Assembly: GCA_035556135.1 (NCBI GenBank)
Contig: DATMFO010000003.1
Span: 186,001-250,000 of the forward strand
Length of the DNA stretch: 64,000 nucleotides
DNA from: ZC4RG30 sp035556135
GTDB lineage: Bacteria > Pseudomonadota > Gammaproteobacteria > Steroidobacterales > Steroidobacteraceae
Direction of reading: 5' to 3'
Shown: positions 16,781-25,315 of the stretch, in pieces
Layout: every line of letters starts with the position of its first letter
Position numbering within the stretch: position 1 is the first letter of the stretch
Made by a program: the position numbers and the translations under genes
The notes under the pieces: model-generated
The model's database searches: none
What the model saw: the letters and a program-made list of their open reading frames with translations, nothing else
Told to the model about the DNA's origin: nothing

Positions 16781-17610
16781 GTCCTGCTCATCCTCGCGGC
16801 AAGTTCCGCCAGCCGGACACTGCCCGGCAGGGGACGACCATCCAGTTCATGCGCGTTCACCAGTCCCATGCGCGCGTTCGACAGAGCCACGGCCGTGCAG
16901 CGGGCCAGGCAGTCGAAGGGCAGCTCCGCCACGCGGATGTCCGTGCCCGTGGCCGCAGCCTCGCGCAGGGTTGCTGCCCGCAGCACGCCGGCAACGCCGC
17001 AGCGATCCAGGGCCGGGGTCACCAGTTCGCCATCCAGTTCCAGGAACACATTGCTCATGGTGCCCGAGACCAGCCTGCCGGAGCTACTGGCCATCAGGCC
17101 TTCGAAGGCCTGCGGTGCGGCTGCACGCAGGGCCAGCCGCGCCAGCACCTGCTCCAGGCGGTTGCAATGCTTCAGCCCCGCCAGTGCCGGGATCTCTCCC
17201 AGCTGCTGCGCGAGGCTCACCACGCGGATGCGGGCGGGCAGCTCATCGGGCGCAGGCGGGGCGTACGCCGCCAGCAGGGCACGCGGGGTTTCACTGCCGG
17301 TGGGAACGTAACCGCGGGCCACCGCCTCCCCGCGGGTGACCTGCAGGCGCAGCGTGGCTTCGCCATGGCGCGCGGCTGTGGCCACGGCGGCGGACCAGAT
17401 GCGTTGGAGGTCTGCGTGGATGGCCAGACGCCGGCAGCCCTCGGCCAGCCGGGCGCGATGATCGGCCTCGAAACGGATGCGGCCGCCCGTCACGCGCATG
17501 GTTTCAAACAGGCCGTCGCCGTAGAGCAGGCCGCGATCCAGCGGCCAGGACGCGGTGCAGGCGACACCATCCACCAGCAGCTCCAGTGGTGCACCTGCTG
17601 CTGCGTTCAT
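16777..17610 (-). CDS. pabC: Aminodeoxychorismate lyase
   Basis: This 277-residue PLP enzyme releases pyruvate from aminodeoxychorismate to give 4-aminobenzoate for folate. It belongs to the fold-type IV aminotransferases: RGLLYGDGLFETMRV at the N-terminus, PLP lysine in LAGLKHCNRLEQVLAR, and the phosphate-binding SSSGRLVSGTMSNVFLE. It overlaps pabB (upstream) and mltG (downstream) by four bases each, which supports PabC rather than a branched-chain aminotransferase. Confidence 0.92.
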   Translation of the reverse strand: MNAAAGAPLELLVDGVACTASWPLDRGLLYGDGLFETMRVTGGRIRFEADHRARLAEGCRRLAIHADLQRIWSAAVATAARHGEATLRLQVTRGEAVARGYVPTGSETPRALLAAYAPPAPDELPARIRVVSLAQQLGEIPALAGLKHCNRLEQVLARLALRAAAPQAFEGLMASSSGRLVSGTMSNVFLELDGELVTPALDRCGVAGVLRAATLREAAATGTDIRVAELPFDCLARCTAVALSNARMGLVNAHELDGRPLPGSVRLAELAARMSRT

Positions 17611-18998
17611 GGGGCCAGCGCCAGCAGCATGCCGCGTGCCTTGGCGCGGGATTCGGCCAGCTCGCGCTCGGGCACTGAATCCGCGACGATGCCGGCGCCG
17701 GCGCGGATCTCCAGCCGGTCGCCATACAGCGAGATTGTGCGGATCAGGATGTTGAAGTCGCCCGAGCCATCATGGTTCAGGTAGCCGAGGCTGCCGGTGT
17801 ACGGTCCGCGCGGGGTGCCTTCCAGCTCCGCGATGATCTGCATGCAGCGCACCTTGGGACAGCCGGTGATGGTGCCGCCGGGGAACACCGCGCGCAGCGC
17901 CTGCGGTGGCGTCACACCTTGCGCCAGCGTGCCGGTGACATTCGAGACGATGTGGTGCACGTGGGCGTAGGTTTCCACGGCCATGTATTCATCCACGTGC
18001 ACGCTGCCGCCCTCCGCCACGCGCCCGAGGTCATTGCGCGCCAGGTCGATCAGCATCACGTGCTCGGCGCGTTCCTTCGGGTGCGCCACCAGCGCCGCTT
18101 TCAGCGCGCTGTCTTCTGCCGCGGTGGCGCCGCGCGGATGCGTGCCGGCGATGGGGCGCGTGTCCATCCGCCGGTCCTGGATGCGCAGCAGCCGCTCGGG
18201 CGAGGACGAAAGCACGCGGAACTCGCCGAACTGCGCGAAGCCGGCAAAGGGTGCCGGATTGCTCAGGCGCAGGCGGCGGTAGAGATCCGCAGCGCTGCAA
18301 TCCTGCGGCAGCTGCGCGCGCCACCAGCGCGAGAGGTTGGCCTGGTAGATGTCACCGGCGCGGATGTAGTCCTGGGCGCGGCGGATGCGCGTGAGGTAGG
18401 CGGCGGGATCTTCTTCGGTGGTGGCGATGGCCATAGCGCCCGCAGGTGTGGAGGCGCCGGTGGCCGCGCTGATGTCGGCCCGTATGCCGGCCAGCTCCGC
18501 CTCCGTGACACCGGGCTCGGCCACCAGCCAGGACTTGCCGGTGGCGTCCTGCAGCAGCGCGGCCGGGATGCGCAGCGCCACGGCCACCGGCCGCGCATCC
18601 ACGGCGCTGGCCGGCGGCCACCAGGCTGCCAGCGATGGCTCGACCTGCAGCGCCAGTTCGTAGCCGAGGTAGACGAACCAGCCGCCAGCAAAGGGAAGAG
18701 AGGCCGGACGTGCGGCGCTGCCCTGCCCCGCATGGCGCCAATGGCCGTCGAGTGCGCCGAGGAAGTCAGGCGCTGCCAGTGGCGGCAGCGACCCGGTGGT
18801 GTGCAGTCCGCCTCGCGCATCCAGCCACAGGGCGCCGCGCGGCAGTGCCGCGAGCAGCGATACCTGCGACAGCGCGCCTTCGGCCGCGCTGTCGAGCAGC
18901 ACCGGATAGCGTTCGGGATGGCGCGCCGCCAGCTCCAGCAATACGCCCGGAGCCAGTTGCACCGCTTCGACATGCAGGCTGGGCGCGCCCATTGCCAC
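17607..18998 (-). CDS. pabB: Aminodeoxychorismate synthase component I
   Basis: The 463-residue chorismate-binding enzyme makes aminodeoxychorismate with a glutamine amidotransferase encoded elsewhere. The C-terminal half carries the family blocks AGDIYQANLSRWW, SSSPERLLRI, HPKERAEHVMLIDLARNDLGR, FPGGTITGCPKVRCMQIIAELE and GPYTGSLGYL. The motif before the catalytic core reads RPIAGTHPRG, so the lysine usual in PabB (PIKGT) is replaced by alanine, as in anthranilate synthase. Direct coupling to pabC argues that it is still PabB. It starts 20 bases after fabF. Confidence 0.88.
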   Translation of the reverse strand: MAMGAPSLHVEAVQLAPGVLLELAARHPERYPVLLDSAAEGALSQVSLLAALPRGALWLDARGGLHTTGSLPPLAAPDFLGALDGHWRHAGQGSAARPASLPFAGGWFVYLGYELALQVEPSLAAWWPPASAVDARPVAVALRIPAALLQDATGKSWLVAEPGVTEAELAGIRADISAATGASTPAGAMAIATTEEDPAAYLTRIRRAQDYIRAGDIYQANLSRWWRAQLPQDCSAADLYRRLRLSNPAPFAGFAQFGEFRVLSSSPERLLRIQDRRMDTRPIAGTHPRGATAAEDSALKAALVAHPKERAEHVMLIDLARNDLGRVAEGGSVHVDEYMAVETYAHVHHIVSNVTGTLAQGVTPPQALRAVFPGGTITGCPKVRCMQIIAELEGTPRGPYTGSLGYLNHDGSGDFNILIRTISLYGDRLEIRAGAGIVADSVPERELAESRAKARGMLLALAP

Positions 18999-19018
18999 GC
19001 CTTGCGCCCGGAAGGCGC

Positions 19019-20266
19019 TCAGCCCGTGAAGCGCCGCAGCACCAGCGTACCGTTGGTGCCGCCGAAGCCGAAGGAGTTGGACAGTGCGGCGTCGATGCGC
19101 ATCTTGCGGGCGGTGCGTGGAACATAGTCGAGGTCGCAGCCCTCGCCCGGCACATGCAGGTTGATGGTCGGCGGTGCCACCTGGTCGCGGATCGCCAGGG
19201 TGGAGAAGATCGCCTCGACCACACCCGCCGCACCCAGCAGGTGTCCGGTGACCGACTTGGTGGAGCTGATGGCGAGCTTTGCCGCATCGGCGCCGAAGGC
19301 GCCCTTGATGGCAAGCGTCTCGGCCACGTCGCCCAGCTCGGTGGAGGTGGCGTGGGCGTTGATGTACTGCACGTCGCCGCTGTTCATGCCCGCATCGCGC
19401 AGCGCGATCTGCATGGCGCGCCGCGCACCGTTGCCATCTTCGGGAGGTGCCGTGATGTGGTGCGCGTCGCCGCTCATGCCGAACCCGGCAACCTCTGCGT
19501 AGATGCGTGCGCCGCGGCGCTTCGCGTGCTCGAGTTCCTCGAGCATCATCGCGCCGCCGCCGTCGGAGAGCACGAAGCCGTCGCGGTCCTTGTCCCAGGG
19601 ACGGCTGGCCTCGGTGGGCGCATCGTTGCGCGTCGAAAGCGCCTTGGCCTGGCCGAATCCGCCCACGCCGAGCACGCAGGTGGCCATCTCCGAGCCGCCG
19701 GCGAGCACCGCATCGGCGTCGCCGTACTGGATGGTGCGCATGGCCATGCCCACCGCATGCGTGGAGGTGGTGCAGGCCGTGACCACGCCCAGGTTCGGCC
19801 CGCGCAGGCCGAAGCGGATCGACAGGTGCCCCGAGATCATGTTGATGATGGTCGAGGGCACGAAGAACGGGGTGATCTTGCGGGGATTGTTGCCCTCGAG
19901 GAAGGCGTTGTGCACCACCTCGATGGTCGACAGGCCACCGATGCCCGAGCCGGTGATCACACCAACGCGGTCGAGGTCGGTCTTCTCGAGGTCGAGTCCC
20001 GAATCGGCCATGGCATCAATGCCCGCGGCAATGCCGTAGTGCATGAACTCGTCCATGCGCCGGGCTTCCTTGGACGACAGGTATTTGTCGAGCTGGAAGT
20101 CCTTCACGGCGCCGCCGAAGCGGCAGGGGAATTCGGTCGTGTCGAAGCGGGTGATCGGGGCAATCCCGCTTACACCGTTGACGACATTGGCCCAGGCCGA
20201 TTCCACGGTGCTGCCCACCGGTGAAACGATCCCGAGACCGGTAACGACTACGCGACGCTTGCTCAA
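19019..20266 (-). CDS. fabF: 3-oxoacyl-[acyl-carrier-protein] synthase II
   Basis: This 415-residue condensing enzyme elongates fatty acids from malonyl-ACP. The nucleophilic cysteine is in GVVTACTTSTHAVG; the two active-site histidines are in YINAHATSTELGD and KSVTGHLLGAAG. The C-terminal NSFGFGGTNGTLVL is typical. It follows acpP on the same strand after 100 bases, the usual order. A short start-proximal sequence MSKRRVVVTGLG gives the expected full length. Confidence 0.97.
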   Translation of the reverse strand: MSKRRVVVTGLGIVSPVGSTVESAWANVVNGVSGIAPITRFDTTEFPCRFGGAVKDFQLDKYLSSKEARRMDEFMHYGIAAGIDAMADSGLDLEKTDLDRVGVITGSGIGGLSTIEVVHNAFLEGNNPRKITPFFVPSTIINMISGHLSIRFGLRGPNLGVVTACTTSTHAVGMAMRTIQYGDADAVLAGGSEMATCVLGVGGFGQAKALSTRNDAPTEASRPWDKDRDGFVLSDGGGAMMLEELEHAKRRGARIYAEVAGFGMSGDAHHITAPPEDGNGARRAMQIALRDAGMNSGDVQYINAHATSTELGDVAETLAIKGAFGADAAKLAISSTKSVTGHLLGAAGVVEAIFSTLAIRDQVAPPTINLHVPGEGCDLDYVPRTARKMRIDAALSNSFGFGGTNGTLVLRRFTG

Positions 20267-20366
20267 GGCAGCTCCGTGTGGCTACAGGGACAGGAAACTC
20301 TGCCGGCCCGGCCGGCGGACCGCGCGGCGGACGAACGCCGCGCAGGAAGGATCATCGGGCGGACGA

Positions 20367-20609
20367 TCAGGCCTTGGCGCGCCGATCGTTGATGTAGGTG
20401 ATCGCCTGCTGGACGGTGGTGATCTTCTCGGCTTCTTCATCCGGAATCTCGATCTCGAACTCTTCTTCGAGGGCCATCACCAGTTCGACGGTATCCAGCG
20501 AGTCAGCGCCGAGGTCATCGACGAATGACGCGTCGCTCGTCACCTGCTCGGCCTTGACGCCCAGCTGCTCGGCAACGATGGCTTTTACTTGGCTTTCGAC
20601 GCTGCTCAT
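20367..20609 (-). CDS. acpP: Acyl carrier protein
   Basis: The 80-residue acidic protein carries the phosphopantetheine on the serine of GADSLDTVELVMALEE. The following helix EFEIEIPDEEAEKITTV and the length match AcpP closely. The 175-base gap to fabG upstream probably holds its own promoter: a TACAAT -10-like element reads leftward near 20676-20684. A separate promoter fits the high level of ACP normally needed. Confidence 0.98.
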   Translation of the reverse strand: MSSVESQVKAIVAEQLGVKAEQVTSDASFVDDLGADSLDTVELVMALEEEFEIEIPDEEAEKITTVQQAITYINDRRAKA

Positions 20610-20784
20610 CTGTGTTCAATCCTCATTGATTTAGACCGGATGCGCCCGGCACGGCCGGGTCGCATGGGGCGCGTATTGTAGGGTAAGCATTGGCACCGCG
20701 CCACAGGAAAACCACATTAAGTCGGGTTGCAAGCTGTTGTTTTACAACACTAAATGTGGCTGGCCGCAGGCTGTGAGGGCCCGC

Positions 20785-21528
20785 TCAGGGCATCAGCATG
20801 CCGCCGTTGACGCTCAGGGTCTGGCCGGTGATGTAGCTGGCCGCAGGGGAAGCGAGGAACGCCACGGCCGCGGCGATATCTTCGGGGCTTCCCAGCCGGC
20901 CTGCCGGAATCTGGGCCACCAGAGCCTCGCGCTGCGCCTCGGGCAGGACGCGCGTCATGTCGGTGTCGATGAAGCCGGGCGCCACGGCGTTCACGGTGAT
21001 GTTGCGTGAAGCCAACTCCCGGGCCAGGGACTTGGTCAATCCGATGACCCCGGCCTTGGCGGCGGCGTAGTTCACCTGCCCCGCATTGCCCATCAGCCCC
21101 ACCACCGAGGTGATGTTGATGATGCGGCCGTTGCGCTCCTTCATCATGCGTTTCACGCACAGCTTGGAGATGCGGAAATTGGCCGACAGGTTGGTGTCGA
21201 TCACCTGGCCCCACTCCTCCTCCTTCATGCGCAGCAGCAGGTTGTCGCGCGTGATGGCGGCGTTGTTCACCAGGATGGTGGGCATGTCGCCGGCGGCATC
21301 GAGCCCTGCCAGCAGCGCCTCCAGCGAACCGGGCGTGCCGACATTGAGCACCTCGCCCCGGCCGCCATGTGGCTGCAGGGCGGCGGTGATCTGCGCGGCG
21401 CCCTCAGGGGTGGTGGCGGTGCCGATCACCTTTGCGCCCGCTGCGGCCAGCTTCATTGCAATGGCGCGGCCGATGCCGCGCGATGCGCCGGTCACCAGCG
21501 CCGTGGCGCCCTTCAGTGTTTCGCTCAT
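20785..21528 (-). CDS. fabG: 3-oxoacyl-[acyl-carrier-protein] reductase
   Basis: This 247-residue short-chain dehydrogenase reduces 3-oxoacyl-ACP with NADPH. The cofactor motif is TGASRGIGRAIA near residue 14. The catalytic Ser is in INITSVVGLMGNAGQ, with Tyr and Lys in VNYAAAKAGVIG, and NNAAITRDNLLLRM is the FabG-specific segment. It lies 18 bases after fabD in the same direction. Confidence 0.97.
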   Translation of the reverse strand: MSETLKGATALVTGASRGIGRAIAMKLAAAGAKVIGTATTPEGAAQITAALQPHGGRGEVLNVGTPGSLEALLAGLDAAGDMPTILVNNAAITRDNLLLRMKEEEWGQVIDTNLSANFRISKLCVKRMMKERNGRIINITSVVGLMGNAGQVNYAAAKAGVIGLTKSLARELASRNITVNAVAPGFIDTDMTRVLPEAQREALVAQIPAGRLGSPEDIAAAVAFLASPAASYITGQTLSVNGGMLMP

Positions 21529-21546
21529 GTGCGGTTCTCCTGGAAT

Positions 21547-22485
21547 TCAGCTGGCGGATGCCAGCACGCCGTCGAGCGCGGCGCCATCCTGCAATGCCAC
21601 GCACTGCAGTTCCGGCCGCTTGTCGATGCGGCGGTTGAGGCTGGTGAGCACCTTGCCGGGACCACATTCCACCAGCTGCGAGTGCCCGGCGGCGACGAGG
21701 GCCTGCACCAGCGCCGTCCAGCGCACGGGACTTGCCAGCTGGCTGACCAGCAGGCCGCGGATGTCTTCGGCGGTGTCGTGCCGCTGCGCATCCACCGGGC
21801 TCCAGAACGGGATCTGCGGTGCAGCCAGGGCCGCATTGCGGAGTGTGGTCGCAAATCCCTGGGCGGCCACCTGCATCAGCGAGCTGTGCGCCGGCACGCT
21901 CATCGGCAGCAGCACGGCGCGCTTTGCGCCGCGCGCCTTGCAGGCCTCCAGCGCCCTTTGCACGGCGCCGGCATGGCCGGCAATCACCAGCTGGCCCGGA
22001 GAGTTGAAGTTCACCGGTTCCACCACTTCGCCCTGTGCGGCTTCGGTGCAGGCGGCAGCGACCTGGTCATCTTCGAGTCCCAGCACCGCGGCGATGGCAC
22101 CGATGCCGGCGGGCACGGCCTGCTGCATGCGTTCGGCGCGCTCGCGCACCAGTTTCACTGCTTCGGGAAACCCGAGCACACCGGCGGCGACCAGCGCCGC
22201 ATATTCACCGAGGCTGTGGCCGGCCACCGCTGCGGGACGTGCGCCGCCCGCGTTGAGCCAGCAGCGCCATGTGGCCACATCGGCTGCCAGCATGGCCGGC
22301 TGCGTGTGCACGGTCTCGTTGAGCTTTTCGGCCGGACCCCCGGTGACCAGCTGCCACAGGTCGTATCCCAGCGCGCCGGAGGCTTCGGCAAATGTCTCGT
22401 TGACCACGCCATCGCGTGCGGCCAGCTCCTTCATCATTCCCACTGACTGGGAGCCCTGCCCCGGAAACACGAACACCGACTGCAT
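21547..22485 (-). CDS. fabD: Malonyl CoA-acyl carrier protein transacylase
   Basis: This 312-residue enzyme loads malonyl groups onto ACP. ATG 22485 gives the classic N-terminus MQSVFVFPGQGSQSVGM. The nucleophile Ser is in AVAGHSLGEYAALVAAG, the arginine in RAERMQQAVP, and the second active-site histidine in VPAHSSLM. It heads the fab run. plsX and fabH, often just upstream in other bacteria, are not here; a rhombosortase gene occupies that place. Confidence 0.96.
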   Translation of the reverse strand: MQSVFVFPGQGSQSVGMMKELAARDGVVNETFAEASGALGYDLWQLVTGGPAEKLNETVHTQPAMLAADVATWRCWLNAGGARPAAVAGHSLGEYAALVAAGVLGFPEAVKLVRERAERMQQAVPAGIGAIAAVLGLEDDQVAAACTEAAQGEVVEPVNFNSPGQLVIAGHAGAVQRALEACKARGAKRAVLLPMSVPAHSSLMQVAAQGFATTLRNAALAAPQIPFWSPVDAQRHDTAEDIRGLLVSQLASPVRWTALVQALVAAGHSQLVECGPGKVLTSLNRRIDKRPELQCVALQDGAALDGVLASAS

Positions 22486-22519
22486 CAATCGACCCCGGCA
22501 AAAGGAAACGATTATAGCG

Positions 22520-23113
22520 TCAGCGTCGTGGCCGCAGCAGCAGCCCCGCCAGCATGCCCCCTGCCGCGCCATACAGGTGCGAGGCGGTTACTACAGGTCC
22601 TGCCGTGAGCGGCAGCGCACCCTGCCATTGTTCCCAGGCGAGCTTGGCGACGAACACCACCAGGGCGATCCAGCCCATGCGATCGCCGGTGCGGATCATG
22701 GCGATGGCGCCACAGGCGAACACGCCATGCAGCAGGGCCGAGGCGCCCACGTACCAGCGCAGCCCACTGGAGATGAACCAGAGTCCGGCGTCCACTGCGG
22801 CGATTACCAGCACCAGCGCGAAAAGCCAGCGCCAGCCTGAGTAGACGCGTGCAAACAGCGCCCACAGCAGCGCCAGCCCGGCGGCATTGAACAGCGCATG
22901 GCGTGCGTCCAGGTGCACGAGGTGGGCGGTGAGCAGCCGCCACCACTGCCCGCCGGCGATGGCGGCGCGCTCATAACGCAGGATCCCGGCAAGCCAGGCG
23001 CCGCCGCCCAGCGGCAGCAGCAGCAGTCCCAGGCAGGCCGCCAGCATCCTGCCGTAGCCGCCGTCGCAGTTCAGGGACGCCAGGAAGGACGGACGGGATG
23101 ACGCAGTTGTCAC
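22520..23113 (-). CDS. rrtA: Rhombosortase (rhomboid-family intramembrane serine protease)
   Basis: The product is about 197 residues. I choose GTG 23113, which has AAGGAG 12 bases upstream; a frame extension to 23173 is possible but crosses the facing gspG region. There are about six hydrophobic segments. GGQWWRLLTAHLVHLDARHALFN and WYVGASALLHGVF match the rhombosortase pattern, with the Ser nucleophile in GAS and a catalytic-type His in the later ASHLYGAAGG. Rhombosortases cleave GlyGly-CTERM tails of proteins moved by type II secretion. The gene is divergent from the T2SS gene gspG, 62 bases away, which supports the call. No GlyGly-CTERM substrate is visible in this window. Confidence 0.8.
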   Translation of the reverse strand: MTTASSRPSFLASLNCDGGYGRMLAACLGLLLLPLGGGAWLAGILRYERAAIAGGQWWRLLTAHLVHLDARHALFNAAGLALLWALFARVYSGWRWLFALVLVIAAVDAGLWFISSGLRWYVGASALLHGVFACGAIAMIRTGDRMGWIALVVFVAKLAWEQWQGALPLTAGPVVTASHLYGAAGGMLAGLLLRPRR

Positions 23114-23175
23114 AGGGGTATGCAGCTCCTTTGTTATGATCCGCGGTGCAGGAAACAAGCCGACGGGTGGCAAGT

Positions 23176-23619
23176 ATGACTCGCGTTATGCGTTCACGGC
23201 AGCGTGGCTTCACGCTGATCGAGATCATGGTGGTGGTGGTGATCATCGGCCTGCTCACGGCCGTGGTGACCACGCAGGTCATGGGCCGCGTCGATGATGC
23301 CCGCGTGAACAAGGTGCAGCAGGACATCAAGGCGCTGGAGCTGGCGCTGCAGATGTACCGCCTCGACAACTCCCGCTATCCCAGCAGCGAGCAGGGGCTG
23401 ATGGCGCTGGTGCAGAAGCCCACGCTGGAGCCCATTCCCCCGAGCTGGCGGCCGGGCGGTTACCTGCAGCGCTACAGCAAGGATCCCTGGAAGGAAGACT
23501 ACATCTACGTGAGCCCCGGCGAGCACGGCGAGTACGACCTCTACTCGCTCGGCGCCGACAAGAAGGAAGGTGGCGAGGGCCCTGACGCCGACATCGGCAA
23601 CTGGAACCTCGACCAGTAG
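23176..23619 (+). CDS. gspG: Type II secretion major pseudopilin
   Basis: The product is 147 residues from ATG 23176 (23188 is possible). The prepilin peptidase site is RQRG/FTLIEIMVVVVIIGLL, with Glu at +5. The C-terminal YVSPGEHGEYDLYSLGADKKEGGEGPD region is the calcium-binding end typical of GspG. It is the shaft subunit of the periplasmic pseudopilus. It starts a tight gspGHIJKLMN run whose genes mostly overlap by a few bases. gspC, D, E, F and O are not in the window. Confidence 0.96.
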   Translation: MTRVMRSRQRGFTLIEIMVVVVIIGLLTAVVTTQVMGRVDDARVNKVQQDIKALELALQMYRLDNSRYPSSEQGLMALVQKPTLEPIPPSWRPGGYLQRYSKDPWKEDYIYVSPGEHGEYDLYSLGADKKEGGEGPDADIGNWNLDQ

Positions 23620-23628
23620 GCACATGCC

Positions 23629-24144
23629 ATGCGCCAGCGTGGCTTCACCCTGGTCGAAGTCCTGGTGGCGGTGGTCATCATCGGCATCATGGTTGCCGCG
23701 GTGACACTGTCCGGCGGACTGGCCTTCGGCGACCGCGAGCTGGAAACCGAACGCGACCGCATCCTCGCGCTGTTCGATCACCTGCGTGACCAGGGCGCCC
23801 TGCAGAACCGTGAATATGGCCTGCGCTGCTACGAGGGCGGCTACCAGTTCCTGGCCTTCGATGGCCGCACCGGTTTCTGGCATTCCGAAGGCGATGACCT
23901 GCTGCGCCCGCGCGAGCTGCCAGAAGGGCTCACCATGGACCTGTGGGTGGAAGGCCAGAAGGTCGCCCTGCCGGAAGAAGAAGTCGATGAGGAAGAACTC
24001 GCACCACAGGTGCTGCTGTATTCCAGCGGCGAACTGAGCCTCTTCGAGCTGGAGCTGCGGCGCAAGGGTGGTGCCGGGGCGCGCATCGCACCAGCCACCG
24101 GCACCGACCGCATCGCCGTCACGCCGCTGGAGCCGGAGCGATGA
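23629..24144 (+). CDS. gspH: Type II secretion minor pseudopilin GspH
   Basis: The 171-residue protein has the prepilin leader MRQRG/FTLVEVLVAVVIIGIM, then a beta-rich head with ALQNREYGLRCYEGGYQFLAFD, typical of GspH. An acidic run (PEEEVDEEELAP) sits in the C-terminal half. It lies 9 bases after gspG and overlaps gspI by four bases. Confidence 0.92.
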   Translation: MRQRGFTLVEVLVAVVIIGIMVAAVTLSGGLAFGDRELETERDRILALFDHLRDQGALQNREYGLRCYEGGYQFLAFDGRTGFWHSEGDDLLRPRELPEGLTMDLWVEGQKVALPEEEVDEEELAPQVLLYSSGELSLFELELRRKGGAGARIAPATGTDRIAVTPLEPER

Positions 24145-24698
24145 AGGCGCGCGGCTTCACGCTGATCGAAGTGATGGTGGCGATGTTCGTGATCGCGCTG
24201 GGCGTCGGCGCGTTGCTGAGCACCCTCTCCTCCGCTGCCAGCGCCACCGGCTACATGCGCGAGAAATCCTTCGCGCAGTGGATCGCTTTCAATCGTCTCG
24301 CCGAATTGCGGCTTTCCGGCACCCGGCCGCGGCCGGGCGTCACCAGCGACGTCGTGGAATACGCCAACCGCAGGTGGCGCTGGCAGCAGACCGTGAGCGA
24401 AGCCGGCATCGGTGACCTGCTGCGCGTGGACATCGGGGTGGCGCCGCTGGATGACGAGGAGAAGCCGCTCTCCCCCACCGATCCGGACAAGAACGAGGAA
24501 GCCCCGTCACTGGGGCATGTGATGGGCTTCATCGGTGCCGCGCTGGCAAGACCAAATGGCCTGACGCCTGACTGGAGCCCGCGCGCGCCGGTGGGTCAGG
24601 GTGGACCCGGCAGTCCCGGTGGCCCTGGTGCTCCCGGCTCCCCGGGGGGACCTGGCGGACCCGGTGGCCCAGGCGGTCCCCCTGCCGGGGAGGACTGA
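24141..24698 (+). CDS. gspI: Type II secretion minor pseudopilin GspI with a collagen-like C-terminal tail
   Basis: The 185-residue product has the leader MKARG/FTLIEVMVAMFVIALG, with Glu at +5, and a head domain containing NRRWRWQQTVSEAGIGDLLRVDI, as in GspI. It is longer than typical GspI (about 120-130 residues). From about residue 110 it continues with an acidic Pro-rich linker, and at residues 154-180 with nine perfect Gly-Xaa-Pro triplets before a short PAGED end. This tail is unlike the family norm. The frame is clean, and the gene overlaps gspH (ATGA) and gspJ (TGATG), so the tail is not a frameshift artefact. Confidence 0.9.
   Translation: MKARGFTLIEVMVAMFVIALGVGALLSTLSSAASATGYMREKSFAQWIAFNRLAELRLSGTRPRPGVTSDVVEYANRRWRWQQTVSEAGIGDLLRVDIGVAPLDDEEKPLSPTDPDKNEEAPSLGHVMGFIGAALARPNGLTPDWSPRAPVGQGGPGSPGGPGAPGSPGGPGGPGGPGGPPAGED
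24600..24680 (+). repeat. Nine Gly-Xaa-Pro codon triplets inside gspI
   Basis: Reading from 24600 in the gspI frame, each 9-base unit encodes Gly-X-Pro with X being Gly, Ser or Ala: GGP GSP GGP GAP GSP and then four GGP. Codons for Gly and Pro vary between units (GGT/GGC/GGA/GGG and CCC/CCT/CCG/CCA), so the pattern is not a recent simple DNA duplication. Confidence 0.95.
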
Positions 24699-25315
24699 TG
24701 CAACGGCAGCGCGGTTTCACGCTGGTGGAGATCCTGGTGGCCAGCGCCATCGCCGCCATCCTGGCCGCAATGGCCTTCGTGGCCATGAACGATGCCCTGC
24801 GCAACCGCGAACAATTGCGCGAGGCGCAGGCACGGCTCGTCGCCCTGCAGTTCACCGTCCGCACACTGGTGCAGGATTTCAGCCAGCTGGCGCCCCGACC
24901 GGTGCGTGCCAGCGTCGGCGAAGGTTACGAGGCAGCGCTTGCCGGCCTTGGTGGCCTGGAGTCGCAGGTGCAGCTGACGCGCTATGGCTGGAACAACCCG
25001 GCGGGCATCCAGCGTTCCAGCCTGCAGCGCGTGCGCTACCAGCTGCGCGACGGCGTGCTGTACCGCGAGTACTGGCTGGCGCTGGATGCGCAGCTGCAGC
25101 CGGAACCCGTCGAGCGTGCCGTGCTCGACCGCGTGCGCAGCTTCACCGTGCGCTACATGAACGAATCCCGCCAGTGGCAGGATTCCTGGCCGCCGCCGCA
25201 GCCGGGCAGCGAGGATGAATTGCGCTTCCGGCGCTGGCGTCCGATCGCCGTGGAGGTGACGCTCGACCTGGAGGACATGGGCATGATCAGGCGCCTCATC
25301 GAGGTGCCGGGATGA
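24698..25315 (+). CDS. gspJ: Type II secretion minor pseudopilin GspJ
   Basis: The 205-residue product has the leader MQRQRG/FTLVEILVASAIAAIL, followed by AFVAMNDALRNREQLREAQ and the segment VQLTRYGWNNPAGIQRSSLQ, with VRYQLRDGVLYREYW typical of GspJ. It is part of the tip complex with GspI and GspK. It overlaps gspI by one base and gspK by four. Confidence 0.95.
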   Translation: MQRQRGFTLVEILVASAIAAILAAMAFVAMNDALRNREQLREAQARLVALQFTVRTLVQDFSQLAPRPVRASVGEGYEAALAGLGGLESQVQLTRYGWNNPAGIQRSSLQRVRYQLRDGVLYREYWLALDAQLQPEPVERAVLDRVRSFTVRYMNESRQWQDSWPPPQPGSEDELRFRRWRPIAVEVTLDLEDMGMIRRLIEVPG

